Positions 19,057-28,870 are shown, counted from the first letter of the stretch. The stretch: DNA of 64,000 nucleotides from Streptomyces olivochromogenes (GCF_001514115.1 NZ_KQ948457.1:1829-65828), one strand, 5' to 3'. Translations and numbers: made by a program. The notes: generated by a model from the sequence alone, not told the origin.

Positions 19057-19248
19057 CAGGACCGAGCCTACGGTTCGGCACTGACAGAGCCCACCGAGTT
19101 TTGGCCCGACCTGAATCGTTCCACGGACCCGGGTCCGGGCCGCCCGGGCCCGGGGCTCGGTCGTATCGCCGCATCAACCGATCGGCTGATGCCGCTTCGA
19201 GCGCGATGGACGATGTGCCCGCTCCCGTCCCGCCGGGATCCTCGTGGC

Positions 19249-20151
19249 ATGTCAGTCATCGAAGTCACCGGACTGCGCAAGTCCTACGGCGGCCGGCCCG
19301 TCGTCGACGGTGTCTCCTTCGCCGTCGAGGAGGGCGAGATCTTCGGGATCCTCGGCCCGAACGGCGCCGGCAAGACCACCACCGTCGAGTGCGTCGAGGG
19401 CCTGCGGATCCCCGACGCGGGCCGCGTCCGGGTCGCCGGGCTCGACCCCGTCGCCGACCACGAACAGGTCGCCCGCGTCCTCGGTGCCCAGCTCCAGGAG
19501 AGCGAGCTCCAGGCCAAGCTCACCGTCCGCGAGGCCCTGGAGCTGTACGCGGCCTTCTATCCGCACCCCGCCGACTGGCGGCCCCTCGCCGAACGCCTCG
19601 GCCTGACCGCCAAGCTCACCACCCGCTTCGCGAAGCTCTCCGGCGGCCAGAAGCAGCGCCTGTTCATCGCGCTCGCCCTCATCGGCGGCCCCCGGGTCGT
19701 CGTCCTCGACGAACTGACCACCGGGCTCGACCCGCGCGCCCGCCGCGACACCTGGCAGCTCATCGAGGACGTCCGGGCGAGCGGGGTCACCGTCCTGCTC
19801 GTCACGCACTTCATGGAGGAGGCGCAGCGCCTGTGCGACCGGATCGCCGTGATCGACAAGGGCCGGGTGGCCGCTCTGGACACCCCGTCAGGGCTGATCC
19901 GGCGCTCGGCGGGCTCCACCGTCATCAGCTTCACGCCGTCCGCGCCGCTGGACGAGGGTGACCTGAACGCGCTGCCCGCGCTCGCGTCGGTCGAGCACAA
20001 GGACGGCAGGATCACGCTGTCCGGCACCGACGAGACCGTCAACGCGGTCATCACCCTGCTCGCCCGTGGCCACATCACCGCCCACCAACTCCGCGTGTCC
20101 GACGCCACGTTGGACGACGCGTTCCTGGACCTGACGGAGGTCACCTCATGA
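19249..20151 (+). CDS. ABC-2 type transporter ATP-binding protein
   Basis: A 300-residue soluble ATPase with Walker A GPNGAGKTT, signature LSGGQKQR, Walker B VVVLDELTTGLD and H-loop LLVTHFMEEA, followed by a C-terminal domain of about 80 residues typical of drug or antibiotic efflux ATPases. The usual DEPT is DELT here. The ATG at 19249 gives the standard N-terminus (MSVIEVTGLRKSYG). The 3' end overlaps the permease gene by 4 nt (ATGA), and a histidine kinase and response regulator follow at once. This layout suggests an efflux or envelope-stress module controlled by its own two-component system. Confidence 0.92.
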   Translation: MSVIEVTGLRKSYGGRPVVDGVSFAVEEGEIFGILGPNGAGKTTTVECVEGLRIPDAGRVRVAGLDPVADHEQVARVLGAQLQESELQAKLTVREALELYAAFYPHPADWRPLAERLGLTAKLTTRFAKLSGGQKQRLFIALALIGGPRVVVLDELTTGLDPRARRDTWQLIEDVRASGVTVLLVTHFMEEAQRLCDRIAVIDKGRVAALDTPSGLIRRSAGSTVISFTPSAPLDEGDLNALPALASVEHKDGRITLSGTDETVNAVITLLARGHITAHQLRVSDATLDDAFLDLTEVTS

Positions 20152-20882
20152 ACACCGCGGTCCTGCGCACCGAGCTGCGCCTCTTCCGCCGCGAACCCGG
20201 CGCTCTCTTCTGGATCCTGGCGTTTCCCACCCTGCTGCTGGTGATCCTGGGTTCCATCCCGTCCTTCCGCCGGCACCACGCCGACCTGGGCGGCCTGCGC
20301 ACGGTCGACGTGTACGTCCCGGTCGCCGTACTCCTCGGCATGATCGTCGGCGCGCTGCAGTCGATGCCGCAGAACATCACCGGCTACCGCGAGCGCGGCA
20401 TCCTGCGCCGCATGTCCACCACTCCGGTACGCCCGTCCGCCCTGCTGTCCGCGCAGATGCTGGTCTACGGCGCGGCGGCGCTCGTCTCGGCCCTGTGCGC
20501 GCTCGCGGTGGGCCGACTCGCCTTCGACGTACGACTGCCCGAGCAGCCGTACGGCTATCTCATCGCCCTGCTCCTCGCGATCCTGGCCGCGCTCGCGCTC
20601 GGCGCCGTGGTCTCCGCGCTGTCCCGGACGACGAAGATCGCGGGCGCGATCGGGTCGGCGGTGTTCTTCCCGATGATGTTCTGCGCGGGCGTGTGGCTGC
20701 CGGTGCAGGCCATGCCGGACGGACTCGCCCGAGTCATCGGCTACACCCCGTTCGGCGCCGCCGCGCAGGCCCTGAACCGGGCGGCGGCGGGCGACTGGCC
20801 GGGCTGGGCGCACCTGGCGGTGCTGGTGGCCTGGACCGTGCTGCTGACGGCCGGTGCCTCGCGCTGGTTCCGCTGGGAGTAG
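20148..20882 (+). CDS. ABC-2 type transporter permease
   Basis: A 244-residue integral membrane protein with about six hydrophobic segments (for example ALFWILAFPTLLLVILGSI near the start and AVFFPMMFCAGVWLP late in the protein). The short length and the cytoplasmic segment RRMSTTPVRPSALL are typical of ABC-2 permeases. It is translationally coupled to the ATPase gene (4-nt overlap), and the histidine kinase start follows 25 nt after the stop. It should form the membrane channel of the ATPase at 19249. Substrate unknown. Confidence 0.9.
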   Translation: MNTAVLRTELRLFRREPGALFWILAFPTLLLVILGSIPSFRRHHADLGGLRTVDVYVPVAVLLGMIVGALQSMPQNITGYRERGILRRMSTTPVRPSALLSAQMLVYGAAALVSALCALAVGRLAFDVRLPEQPYGYLIALLLAILAALALGAVVSALSRTTKIAGAIGSAVFFPMMFCAGVWLPVQAMPDGLARVIGYTPFGAAAQALNRAAAGDWPGWAHLAVLVAWTVLLTAGASRWFRWE

Positions 20883-20907
20883 GGGACGGGCCGTGCAGAC
20901 TGGGGAG

Positions 20908-22173
20908 ATGACCACCACGGACCGGCGGATCGACCGGCGCTGGGAGCAGCTGCACGTCTGGGGGCCGTACGGGCTGCTCGGCATCGGTGTCGTCCTCGCG
21001 GTCGCCTCCACCGGCCTGACGGACCGTTCCGCCCAGTGGTACGCCGGCTGGACCCTGGTCGCCGCCGCGGTCGCCCTCCAGCTGTGGTGGCACGGCACCC
21101 GTTCCCGGCGGTCCGGCCGCGGCCGGATCCCGTCCCGGGCAGGGACGGCGTACTACGTCGTCCGCTGGGCCATCGGCTTCGCCCTCACCTGGATCGACCC
21201 GTTCTTCGCGTTCTACGCCGCCGCCGGCTACATGGACGCCGACGAGCTGATCCCGGGCAGGTGGCAGCGGCTCGGACTGTTCGCGAGCGCGGTCACCGTG
21301 GCAGGTGCGCAGGCCGGCGGGCTGCCGTTCGGGAGTGGCGTGCAGTGGATCCTCTTCGCCGCGCTCGTGGTCGCCAACTCCGGCCTGCAGATGGTGGTCG
21401 CCCATCTCACCCAGCAGGAGGCCCAGCGCTCCCGCGAGCGCACCGAGACCATCACCGAACTCGAACGCACCAACGCCGCCCTGCAACAGGCCCTCGACGA
21501 GAACGCCGCCCTGCACGCCCAACTCCTGGTCCAGGCGAGGGAAGCGGGCGTCGCCGACGAACGCCGCCGGCTGGCCGCCGAGATCCACGACACGATCGCC
21601 CAGGGCCTGACAGGCATCATCGCCCAGCTACAAGTCGTGGCCGGAGCAACCGACTTGACCACTGCCCACACCCACCTCGAACGCGCCTCCGGGCTCGCCA
21701 GACACAGCCTCGGCGAGGCCCGCCGCTCCGTGCACAACCTGGCTCCGGTGGCGCTGGCGGACGACGGTCTGCCGGAGGCGCTGAAGAAGACGGTGGCCGA
21801 ATGGGCCGAACGAACCGGCATACGTGCCGAGTTCACCGTGACGGGCACGGCCGAGCAACTCCACGACGAGATCGCGGCGACCCTCCTGCGGATCGTCCAG
21901 GAGGCCCTGTCCAACGCCGCCCGGCACGCGCACGCCACCCGCCTCGGCGTCACCCTCTCCTTCCTGGGGGACGAGGTCATCCTCGACATCCGCGACGACG
22001 GACAGGGCTTCGACCCTCTCGCGCTTCCCGAGCGCACTCGCGCCGGCGGGTTCGGCCTCGACGGCATGCGCGCCCGCGCCGAACGCATCGCAGGCACCCT
22101 CACCATCGAGGCGGAGCCGGGGCACGGCACGGCGGTCTCGGCTCGCGTACCGTTGGTCCGCGATGACCGATGA
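20908..22173 (+). CDS. Membrane sensor histidine kinase (HisKA_3/NarL type)
   Basis: A 421-residue sensor kinase. Four to five hydrophobic segments lie in the first 170 residues, followed by a coiled-coil-like linker (ERTETITELERTNAALQQALDEN). The dimerisation/phosphoacceptor box is RRRLAAEIHDTIAQG with His227. The ATPase domain shows NAARHA, DDGQGFD and GFGLDGM. The ATG at 20908 follows GGGGAG closely; an in-frame upstream start would add 18 residues without membrane character. It overlaps the response regulator gene by 11 nt. Membrane-embedded sensing without a large extracellular domain suggests detection of envelope stress or a membrane-active compound, perhaps the substrate of the adjacent ABC transporter. 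Confidence 0.93.
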   Translation: MTTTDRRIDRRWEQLHVWGPYGLLGIGVVLAVASTGLTDRSAQWYAGWTLVAAAVALQLWWHGTRSRRSGRGRIPSRAGTAYYVVRWAIGFALTWIDPFFAFYAAAGYMDADELIPGRWQRLGLFASAVTVAGAQAGGLPFGSGVQWILFAALVVANSGLQMVVAHLTQQEAQRSRERTETITELERTNAALQQALDENAALHAQLLVQAREAGVADERRRLAAEIHDTIAQGLTGIIAQLQVVAGATDLTTAHTHLERASGLARHSLGEARRSVHNLAPVALADDGLPEALKKTVAEWAERTGIRAEFTVTGTAEQLHDEIAATLLRIVQEALSNAARHAHATRLGVTLSFLGDEVILDIRDDGQGFDPLALPERTRAGGFGLDGMRARAERIAGTLTIEAEPGHGTAVSARVPLVRDDR

Positions 22174-22816
22174 CGTGACCGATGACGCTGTGATCACCCT
22201 GCTGATCGTCGACGACCATCCCGTCGTACGGGACGGTCTGCGCGGCATGTTCGAGTCCGCGCCGGGATTCACGGTCCTCGGCGAGGCCGCGAACGGAGTC
22301 GAGGCCGTCGCCCTCGCCGCCTCGCTCGACCCGGACGTCGTCCTGATGGACCTTCGCATGCCCGGCGGCAACGGAGTCGAGGCCATCGCGGAACTCACCC
22401 GCCGCGGCGCCCGCGCCAAGGTGCTCGTCCTGACCACCTACGACACCGACTCCGACACCCTCCCCGCGATCGAGGCGGGCGCGACGGGCTATCTGCTGAA
22501 GGACGCCCCGCGGGAGGAGCTCTTCACCGCCGTCCGTGCGGCAGCGCAGGGCCGCACGGTGCTCTCCCCGGCGGTCGCCTCCCGCCTGGTCTCGGCGGTC
22601 CGCGCGCCCGCCTCGACCCAGGACTCCCTGTCGGCCCGCGAGCGCGAGGTCCTGGCGCTGGTCGCCAAGGGCACCTCGAACCGTGAGATCGCCCGGGTCC
22701 TGTTCATCAGCGAGGCCACGGTCAAGACCCACCTCACCCACCTGTACGCCAAGCTGGGCGTCAACGACCGCGCGGCGGCGGTGGCGGTCGCCTACGACCG
22801 GGGCATCCTGGGCTGA
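22163..22816 (+). CDS. NarL/LuxR-family response regulator
   Basis: A 217-residue two-domain regulator. The receiver domain has the acidic pair IVDDHP, phosphoacceptor Asp63 in LMDLRMPGG, Thr in LTTYD and Lys in LLKDAP. The C-terminal LuxR-type helix-turn-helix begins LSAREREVLALVAKGTSNREIA. The gene overlaps the kinase gene by 11 nt, so the two are co-translated and form a cognate pair. The likely target is the upstream ABC-2 operon, but no operator was identified. Converges on glgX. Confidence 0.95.
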   Translation: MTDDVTDDAVITLLIVDDHPVVRDGLRGMFESAPGFTVLGEAANGVEAVALAASLDPDVVLMDLRMPGGNGVEAIAELTRRGARAKVLVLTTYDTDSDTLPAIEAGATGYLLKDAPREELFTAVRAAAQGRTVLSPAVASRLVSAVRAPASTQDSLSAREREVLALVAKGTSNREIARVLFISEATVKTHLTHLYAKLGVNDRAAAVAVAYDRGILG

Positions 22817-22865
22817 AGGCACCTGAGGCGGGGCCTCGCCCCGAATCCCCGCGCCCCCGAAAGCC

Positions 22866-25133
22866 TCAGCCCACCACCCGTAGCAACAGCACCGCACGCG
22901 CCGGCACGGTGACCGTGCCGCCCGCCCGGTGGATCACGCCCGGCGCCCGCGCCTGATCCTCCGTCGAGGTGTCGACCACGAGTTCGTAGCGCGAGGCCCA
23001 CGGAGGTCCCGGCAGGACGAAGCTCACCGGACGGTCCCCGGCGTGCAGCACCGCGAGGAAGCTGTCGTCCACGACCGGCGCTCCGCGGGCATCGCGTCCG
23101 GGGATGTCCCGGCCGGAGAGGTACATCCCCAGCGTGGCGGCCGGCGCGTACCAGTCCCGTTCCGTCATCTCCGCCCCGCGCGGAGTGAACCACGCCAGGT
23201 CCCGCAACCCGTCCACCGAATGGGCCCGCCCGGAGAAGAACGCCCGGCGCCGCAGCACGGGGTGCTGGTGCCGGAGGGAGATCAGCCGGGATGTCAGGTC
23301 GAACAGCGCCCGCCAGCCCGGTTCCTCCAGCAGGCTCCAGTCGACCCAGCTGATCTCGTTGTCCTGGCAGTACGCGTTGTTGTTGCCGCGCTGGGTGCGC
23401 CCGAACTCGTCCCCCGCGACGAGCATCGGCACCCCGGTGGACAGCAACAACGTCGTCAGCAGGTTCCGCAACTGGCGCCGCCGCAACCCCCGTACCCGCT
23501 CCTCGTCCGTCTCCCCCTCCGCCCCGCAGTTCCAGGCACGGTTGTCGTTCGTGCCGTCCCGGTTCCCCTCCCCGTTGGCCTCGTTGTGCTTGCGCTCGTA
23601 GGAGACGAGGTCGCGCAGCGTGAAGCCGTCGTGGGCGGTCACGAAGTTCACCGAGGCATAGGGGCGCCGCCCGCCCCACGCGTACAGGTCGCTCGACCCC
23701 GAGAGGCGGTACCCCAGGTCCCGTACGTCCGGCAGCGCGCCCCGCCAGAAGTCCCGGACGGCGTTGCGATAGCGGTCGTTCCACTCCGTCCACAGGGGTG
23801 GGAAGGCGCCCACCTGGTAGCCGCCGGAACCGACGTCCCACGGTTCGGCGATCAGCTTCACCCGACGCAGGACCGGGTCCTGGGCGATGACCGCGAGGAA
23901 GGGGGAGAGCATGTCGACGTCGTGCATCGAGCGGGCCAGCGCCGCCGCCAGGTCGAAGCGGAAGCCGTCCACCCCCATCTCCGTCACCCAGTACCGCAGC
24001 GAGTCCGTGATCAGGCGCAGGACGTGCGGCTGCACCACGTGCAGCGTGTTGCCGCAGCCCGTGTAGTCGGCGTACCGGCGGGCATCGGACTGGAGCCGGT
24101 AGTACCCCCGGTTGTCTATGCCGCGCAGGGACAGCATCGGGCCCAGTTCGCCGGCCTCCGCCGTGTGGTTGTAGACCACGTCGAGGATCACCTCGATACC
24201 GGCCGCGTGCAGCGCCCGCACCATCCGCTTGAACTCACCGACCTGCTGCCCCGTCGTCCCGGAGGACGCGTAGCCCGCGTGCGGGGCGAAGTAGCCGATC
24301 GAGTTGTAGCCCCAGTAGTTCTTCATGCCGCGCCGCAGGAGGTGGTCCTCGTGGGCGAACTGGTGGACGGGCAGGAGTTCCACAGCCGTGACGCCCAGCC
24401 CGACCAGGTGCTCGATCGCCGCGGGGTGCGCGAGCCCGGCGTAGGTCCCGCGCAGTTCCTCCGGGATCCCGGGGTGCAGCCGGGTGAAACCGCGCACGTG
24501 CAGCTCGTAGATCACCGAGTCCGCCCACGGGGTCTTCGGGCGGTGGTCGTCCGACCAGTCGTCGTCATCGTGGACGACGACGCCCTTGGGGACGTACGGC
24601 GCCGAGTCCCGGTCGTCGCGCACGGTGTCCGCGACCTGCTGCTGGGGCCAGTCCCGGACATGCCCGTACACCTCGGGCGGCAGACTGAAGTCGCCGTCCA
24701 CCGCACGGGCGTACGGGTCGAGAAGCAGCTTCGCCGGGTTCCAACGGGCGCCGGTCCACGGGTCCCAGCGGCCGTGCACGCGGTAGCCGTAGCGGCGGCC
24801 GGGCAGCACGCCGGGGACGAAGCCGTGCCAGATCTCGTGGGTCAGCTCAAAGAGCGGTACACGCGTCTCGTGGACCTCGCCGTCCCGCTCGTCGAAGAGA
24901 CAGAGGTCGACGGCCTCCGCCCCGCCCGCCCACAGGGCGAAGTTGGTGCCCGCGGCGCCGTCGGGGCCGACGCGGAAGCGCGCCCCGAGCGGGGTCGGGG
25001 CGCCCGGCCACACGGACACGGCGGGCGACGGCGCCCGCTGGGCGCCGTTCAGCACGGGGGACGACTGCGTGGGCAGCTTCTCGCCCGTGGCCCGCCCCTC
25101 CGGCACTGCCTCCTGCTCGGCTGCGCTCGACAC
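22866..25133 (-). CDS. glgX: Glycogen debranching enzyme GlgX (GH13_11)
   Basis: A 755-residue GH13 enzyme of the isoamylase-type debranching family that hydrolyses alpha-1,6 branch points. A CBM48-like domain (GTNFALWAGGAEAVDLCLFD) leads into the barrel, with VYNHT, the nucleophile in GFRFDLAAAL, the acid/base Glu in LIAEPWD and the transition-state Asp in TAHDGFT. GRTQRGNNNAYCQDNEISW is characteristic of GlgX. The GTG start is preceded by AGGAGG. With GlgP trimming the outer chains and GlgE extending glucan, the window holds much of a glycogen cycle. The first 35 residues are low-complexity and probably disordered. Confidence 0.94.
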   Translation of the reverse strand: MSSAAEQEAVPEGRATGEKLPTQSSPVLNGAQRAPSPAVSVWPGAPTPLGARFRVGPDGAAGTNFALWAGGAEAVDLCLFDERDGEVHETRVPLFELTHEIWHGFVPGVLPGRRYGYRVHGRWDPWTGARWNPAKLLLDPYARAVDGDFSLPPEVYGHVRDWPQQQVADTVRDDRDSAPYVPKGVVVHDDDDWSDDHRPKTPWADSVIYELHVRGFTRLHPGIPEELRGTYAGLAHPAAIEHLVGLGVTAVELLPVHQFAHEDHLLRRGMKNYWGYNSIGYFAPHAGYASSGTTGQQVGEFKRMVRALHAAGIEVILDVVYNHTAEAGELGPMLSLRGIDNRGYYRLQSDARRYADYTGCGNTLHVVQPHVLRLITDSLRYWVTEMGVDGFRFDLAAALARSMHDVDMLSPFLAVIAQDPVLRRVKLIAEPWDVGSGGYQVGAFPPLWTEWNDRYRNAVRDFWRGALPDVRDLGYRLSGSSDLYAWGGRRPYASVNFVTAHDGFTLRDLVSYERKHNEANGEGNRDGTNDNRAWNCGAEGETDEERVRGLRRRQLRNLLTTLLLSTGVPMLVAGDEFGRTQRGNNNAYCQDNEISWVDWSLLEEPGWRALFDLTSRLISLRHQHPVLRRRAFFSGRAHSVDGLRDLAWFTPRGAEMTERDWYAPAATLGMYLSGRDIPGRDARGAPVVDDSFLAVLHAGDRPVSFVLPGPPWASRYELVVDTSTEDQARAPGVIHRAGGTVTVPARAVLLLRVVG

Positions 25134-25282
25134 CGTTCAGCCTCCTGCGGCTCGGTGGACGACCGGAAGAGGAGCGTGCGGCGTCCCGGCCGCGGCTCCC
25201 CTTCGTCGTCCTCCCCACTGTTCTGCCCAGCGCTTGGCTCGCACTCACGTTTCCCCAGAGGTGCACACTCGTTGGGCCCGCT

Positions 25283-26500
25283 GTGAAGCACGAACAGACA
25301 CGCGCGCGGCACGCAGGGGCCGCACTGGCCGCCGTACTGACCTGGGCCGGCCTGCTCGCCGGAGCCGCCGGCTGCACCTCGCACGGGATGGAGGAGGTGC
25401 TCGGCAAACCCCCCGCCGCCGAGGACGTCATCCGGATCTCTCCCGACGACAACAGCAAGGGCGTACGCCCGCGACAGGCGCTGCGGGTGCGGGTGCCCGA
25501 CGGGCGTCTGGAGTCCGTGCAGGTCGTCAAGGACCAGGACGCGCAGGAGTCCGCGGTGCCCGGGCGCATCTCCGCCGACGGCCTGACCTGGGCCCCCGAC
25601 GATCCGTTGCTCGCGCTCGCCGCCAAGTACACCGTGGACGTGGTGGCCCTCGACGGGCACGGGCGGCGCTCGGCGCGGCACACGACGTTCACGACGTACG
25701 TCCCCGAGGAGCGGTTCATCGGATACGTGACGCCGGAGAACCGCTCCACCGTCGGCACCGGCATGATCGTCTCCCTGGCGTTCAACCGGGAGATCGAGAA
25801 CCGGTCCGCCGTCGAGCGCGCGATCCACATCGAGGCCAGCCCCGCGGTGCAGGTCCGCCCGCACTGGTTCGGCAAGAGCCGCCTCGACTTCCGGCCCGAG
25901 AAGTACTGGAAACCGGGCACGAAGGTCACCGTCGGGCTGCGGCTGCGCGACGTCGAGGGGGCGAAGGGCGTCTACGGACTCCAGTACAGGACCTTCTCGT
26001 TCACCATCGGACGCAGCCAGGTCTCGCTGGTCGACGCCGCCGCGCACACCATGGAGGTACGCCGCGACGGCGACCTCCTCGCCACGGTGCCGATCACGGC
26101 GGGCGCCCCCAAGAGGACGACGTACAACGGGAAGATGGTCGTCATGGAGATGCTGGACGTGACCCGGATGAACAGCCGCACGGTCGGCTTCGGCGGCGAG
26201 TACGACATCCCGGACGTCCCGCACGCGATGCGCCTCACCGACTCCGGGACCTTCGTGCACGGGAACTACTGGGCCTCGGGCGTCTTCGGCAACAGCAACG
26301 TCAGCCACGGCTGCGTCGGTCTCCAGGACGTGAAGGGCGGCAGCTCCGACACCCCCGCGGGCTGGTTCTTCGACCGCAGTCTCATCGGCGACGTCATCGA
26401 GGTCGTCAACAGCGACGACAGGGAAGTCGCGCCCGACAACGGCCTCGGAGGCTGGAACATGGACTGGAAGCAGTGGAAGGCGGGCAGCGCGGTGAAGTAG
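25283..26500 (+). CDS. Lipoprotein L,D-transpeptidase (YkuD), first of a tandem pair
   Basis: A 405-residue exported lipoprotein: short basic n-region, hydrophobic core and lipobox LAGAAGC near residue 31. Two Ig-like domains follow (about 45-245), then the YkuD catalytic domain with HGNYW and the nucleophile Cys344 in SHGCVGL. This layout matches mycobacterial LdtMt2-type enzymes, which form 3-3 peptidoglycan cross-links outside the membrane. The GTG start lies divergent from glgX, with 149 nt between. It is closely related to the next gene (26704-27954), so the pair arose by duplication. Role in cell-wall remodelling is strongly expected; specific timing is unknown. Confidence 0.93.
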   Translation: MKHEQTRARHAGAALAAVLTWAGLLAGAAGCTSHGMEEVLGKPPAAEDVIRISPDDNSKGVRPRQALRVRVPDGRLESVQVVKDQDAQESAVPGRISADGLTWAPDDPLLALAAKYTVDVVALDGHGRRSARHTTFTTYVPEERFIGYVTPENRSTVGTGMIVSLAFNREIENRSAVERAIHIEASPAVQVRPHWFGKSRLDFRPEKYWKPGTKVTVGLRLRDVEGAKGVYGLQYRTFSFTIGRSQVSLVDAAAHTMEVRRDGDLLATVPITAGAPKRTTYNGKMVVMEMLDVTRMNSRTVGFGGEYDIPDVPHAMRLTDSGTFVHGNYWASGVFGNSNVSHGCVGLQDVKGGSSDTPAGWFFDRSLIGDVIEVVNSDDREVAPDNGLGGWNMDWKQWKAGSAVK

Positions 26501-26670
26501 CCCGGCGAAGCAGCCCGGTCAAAGGGGTACGTACGTGTCGTTAGGGCAGGGGACTCCAGCGCGCCCCCACACGGCCGAACTTGGGACTGAACGGTGACAA
26601 TCCCGGGGAGCCATCTCTCAGAGCCGTGTGATTAATTAGCGCGATACGCGCGGCGACGCGCTGGGGTGCG

Positions 26671-26684
26671 GGCCTGATCAGGCC
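26671..26684. repeat. 14-bp perfect palindrome in the leader of the second L,D-transpeptidase gene
   Basis: GGCCTGATCAGGCC is self-complementary and ends 19 nt before the start codon. It could be an operator or a small hairpin next to the ribosome-binding site (GAGGGGAG). The rest of 26501-26703 shows no gene. Confidence 0.5.
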
Positions 26685-26703
26685 GTGCGAGGGGAGAACA
26701 GAC

Positions 26704-27954
26704 TTGAACGGGCGACCGATATCGGGGGCGTCGGTTGGAACGCGGGCACGGGGGAGCAAGGGGATCCTGGCGCTGCTGCTGGGCGTACTGCTGCTCGCCG
26801 TGACCGCGTGCGGCGGGGGAGGGGACTCGGACTCCGGGTCCGGGAACGGCAAGGGCAAGAGCACGGGCAGCTCCACCAAGGCCGACACCAAGGTCTCGCA
26901 GGCCGTGGTGACCATCGCCCCGAAGGACGGCACGAACGGCGTGGCCACCAGCGGGGCCCTCAAGGTCTCCGCGGCCAAGGGCAAGCTGACCGAGGTCACG
27001 GTCAAGGACGGCAAGGGCAACGCGGTCGACGGCGCGATAACCGGCGGGGGCGCCACCTGGACGCCCTCGACCCACCTCGCCTCCGCCACCAAGTACAAGG
27101 TCCACGCGGTGGCCAAGGACGCCGACGGCCGTGAGGCCGCCGAGGAGTCCGCCTTCACCACGCTGACCCCGAAGAACACCTTCGTCGGCATGTTCACGCC
27201 CGAGGACGGTTCCAAGGTCGGCGTCGGCATGCCCTTCTCGGTCCGCTTCACCCGGGGCATCACACACCCGGACGCCGTCGAGAAGGCCATCAAGATCAAG
27301 ACCGAGCCGGCCGTCGACGTCCAGGGCCACTGGTTCGGCAACGACCGCCTCGACTTCCGTCCCGAGCAGTACTGGAAGGCCGGTACGAAGGTCACCGTCA
27401 CCCTCAACCTCGACGGCGTCGAGGGCCGGCCCGGCGTCTACGGCAAGCAGGCCAAGACCGTGACCTTCACGATCGGCCGCAGCCAGGTCTCCACGGTCGA
27501 CGCCAAGACCCACAAGATGGTCGTCAAGCGCGACGGCAAGGTCATCAAGACCATCGCGATCACCACGGGCAAGCCGGGCTACGACACCTGGAACGGCCAG
27601 ATGGTCATCAGTGAGCAGCTCCGGGTGACCCGTATGAACGGTGAGACGGTCGGCTACGGCGGCGAGTACGACATCAAGGACGTGCCCGACGCCCAGCGCC
27701 TGACCGACTCCGGCACCTTCATCCACGGCAACTACTGGGGCGGCGACGCCTTCGGCAACTACAACGCCAGCCACGGCTGCGTGGGCCTGCGCGACGTGCG
27801 CGGCGGCGGCGACCGCAGCGCGCCCGCCGCCTGGTTCTTCGACCACTCCATCACCGGTGACGTGGTGATCGTGAAGAACTCCCACGACAAGACGGTCGCC
27901 CCGGACAACGGCCTCAACGGCTGGAACATGTCCTGGTCGGCCTGGACCGCCTGA
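26704..27954 (+). CDS. Lipoprotein L,D-transpeptidase (YkuD), second of a tandem pair
   Basis: A 416-residue paralogue of the preceding gene. The TTG start follows GAGGGGAGAACAGAC. Hydrophobic signal with lipobox LAVTAC (Cys near 36), then a Gly/Ser/Lys-rich linker, two Ig-like domains and a YkuD domain with IHGNYWGG and nucleophile Cys359 in SHGCVGL. It should be anchored to the outer membrane leaflet and form 3-3 cross-links in peptidoglycan. About 200 nt with a separate leader divide the two genes, so this copy may be expressed on its own. A strong terminator-like structure follows. Confidence 0.93.
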   Translation: MNGRPISGASVGTRARGSKGILALLLGVLLLAVTACGGGGDSDSGSGNGKGKSTGSSTKADTKVSQAVVTIAPKDGTNGVATSGALKVSAAKGKLTEVTVKDGKGNAVDGAITGGGATWTPSTHLASATKYKVHAVAKDADGREAAEESAFTTLTPKNTFVGMFTPEDGSKVGVGMPFSVRFTRGITHPDAVEKAIKIKTEPAVDVQGHWFGNDRLDFRPEQYWKAGTKVTVTLNLDGVEGRPGVYGKQAKTVTFTIGRSQVSTVDAKTHKMVVKRDGKVIKTIAITTGKPGYDTWNGQMVISEQLRVTRMNGETVGYGGEYDIKDVPDAQRLTDSGTFIHGNYWGGDAFGNYNASHGCVGLRDVRGGGDRSAPAAWFFDHSITGDVVIVKNSHDKTVAPDNGLNGWNMSWSAWTA

Positions 27955-27967
27955 CCGTTTCGCCTCG

Positions 27968-28017
27968 ACGGGCCCGCTGTGTCCGGTCACCTCTGTGACC
28001 GAGTACACCGGGCCCGT
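27968..28017 (+). terminator. Nested hairpin terminator after the second L,D-transpeptidase gene
   Basis: Outer 9-bp arms (27968-27976 and 28009-28017) enclose an inner 6-bp hairpin (27985-27990 and 27995-28000, 4-nt loop), with partial pairing between. It starts 14 nt after the stop codon and ends 28 nt before the next start. Confidence 0.65.
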
Positions 28018-28045
28018 TGTCGTTAGTCCCCGTTAACCTGCCCTC

Positions 28046-28813
28046 ATGACTGTGCATCTCGAAGTGGCCGAAGGCGTCGGCACCCTCCGCCTGGACCGCC
28101 CGCCCATGAACGCGCTGGACGTCGCCACACAGGACCGGCTCAAGGAGCTCGCCGAGGAGGCCACGCGCCGCGAGGACGTGCGCGCCGTGGTCATCTACGG
28201 CGGCGAGAAGGTGTTCGCGGCGGGCGCGGACATCAAGGAGATGCAGGCCATGGACCACGCGGCGATGGTCGTGCGGTCCCGTGGCCTGCAGGACTCCTTC
28301 AGTGCCGTGGCCCGTATCCCCAAGCCGGTCGTCGCCGCCGTCACCGGGTACGCGCTGGGCGGTGGCTGCGAGTTGGCGCTCTGCGCGGACTTCCGTATCG
28401 CCGCGGACAACGCCAAGCTCGGCCAGCCGGAGATCCTCCTTGGCCTGATCCCGGGCGCCGGCGGCACCCAGCGCCTGTCTCGCCTCATCGGCCCCTCCAA
28501 GGCGAAGGACCTCATCTTCACGGGGCGGATGGTGAAGGCCGACGAGGCGCTGTCGCTCGGTCTCGTGGACCGGGTCGTCCCGGCCGACGAGGTGTACGCC
28601 CAGGCGCACGCGTGGGCCGCGAAGCTGGCGCAGGGTCCCGCGCTCGCGCTGCGCGCCGCCAAGGAGTCCATCGACATGGGTCTGGAGACCGATCTGGAGA
28701 CGGGGCTCGCGATGGAACGGAACTGGTTCGCGGGGCTGTTCGCGACCGAGGACCGCGAGCGCGGCATGCGCAGCTTCGTGGAGGAGGGGCCGGGGAAGGC
28801 GAAGTTCCTCTGA
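28046..28813 (+). CDS. Enoyl-CoA hydratase/isomerase (crotonase) family protein
   Basis: A 255-residue crotonase. The oxyanion-hole segment FAAGADIKEM and the acyl-CoA/catalytic segment GGGCELALCADFRIA followed by GQPEILLGLIPGAGGTQRL are intact, including the Glu of QPE. The C-terminal half shows the usual QAHAWAAKLAQGPALALRAAKE region. It should hydrate trans-2-enoyl-CoA in beta-oxidation or a related route. The gene is alone between terminator-like structures, so the pathway is not given by context. The ATG at 28046 is the natural start (MTVHLEVAEGVGTLRLDRPP). Confidence 0.9.
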   Translation: MTVHLEVAEGVGTLRLDRPPMNALDVATQDRLKELAEEATRREDVRAVVIYGGEKVFAAGADIKEMQAMDHAAMVVRSRGLQDSFSAVARIPKPVVAAVTGYALGGGCELALCADFRIAADNAKLGQPEILLGLIPGAGGTQRLSRLIGPSKAKDLIFTGRMVKADEALSLGLVDRVVPADEVYAQAHAWAAKLAQGPALALRAAKESIDMGLETDLETGLAMERNWFAGLFATEDRERGMRSFVEEGPGKAKFL

Positions 28814-28870
28814 TCCCCTTGCAGTTGACGCGATGTCTTATCCGGTGTCCCCCGAAGGGCTGGTTTATGC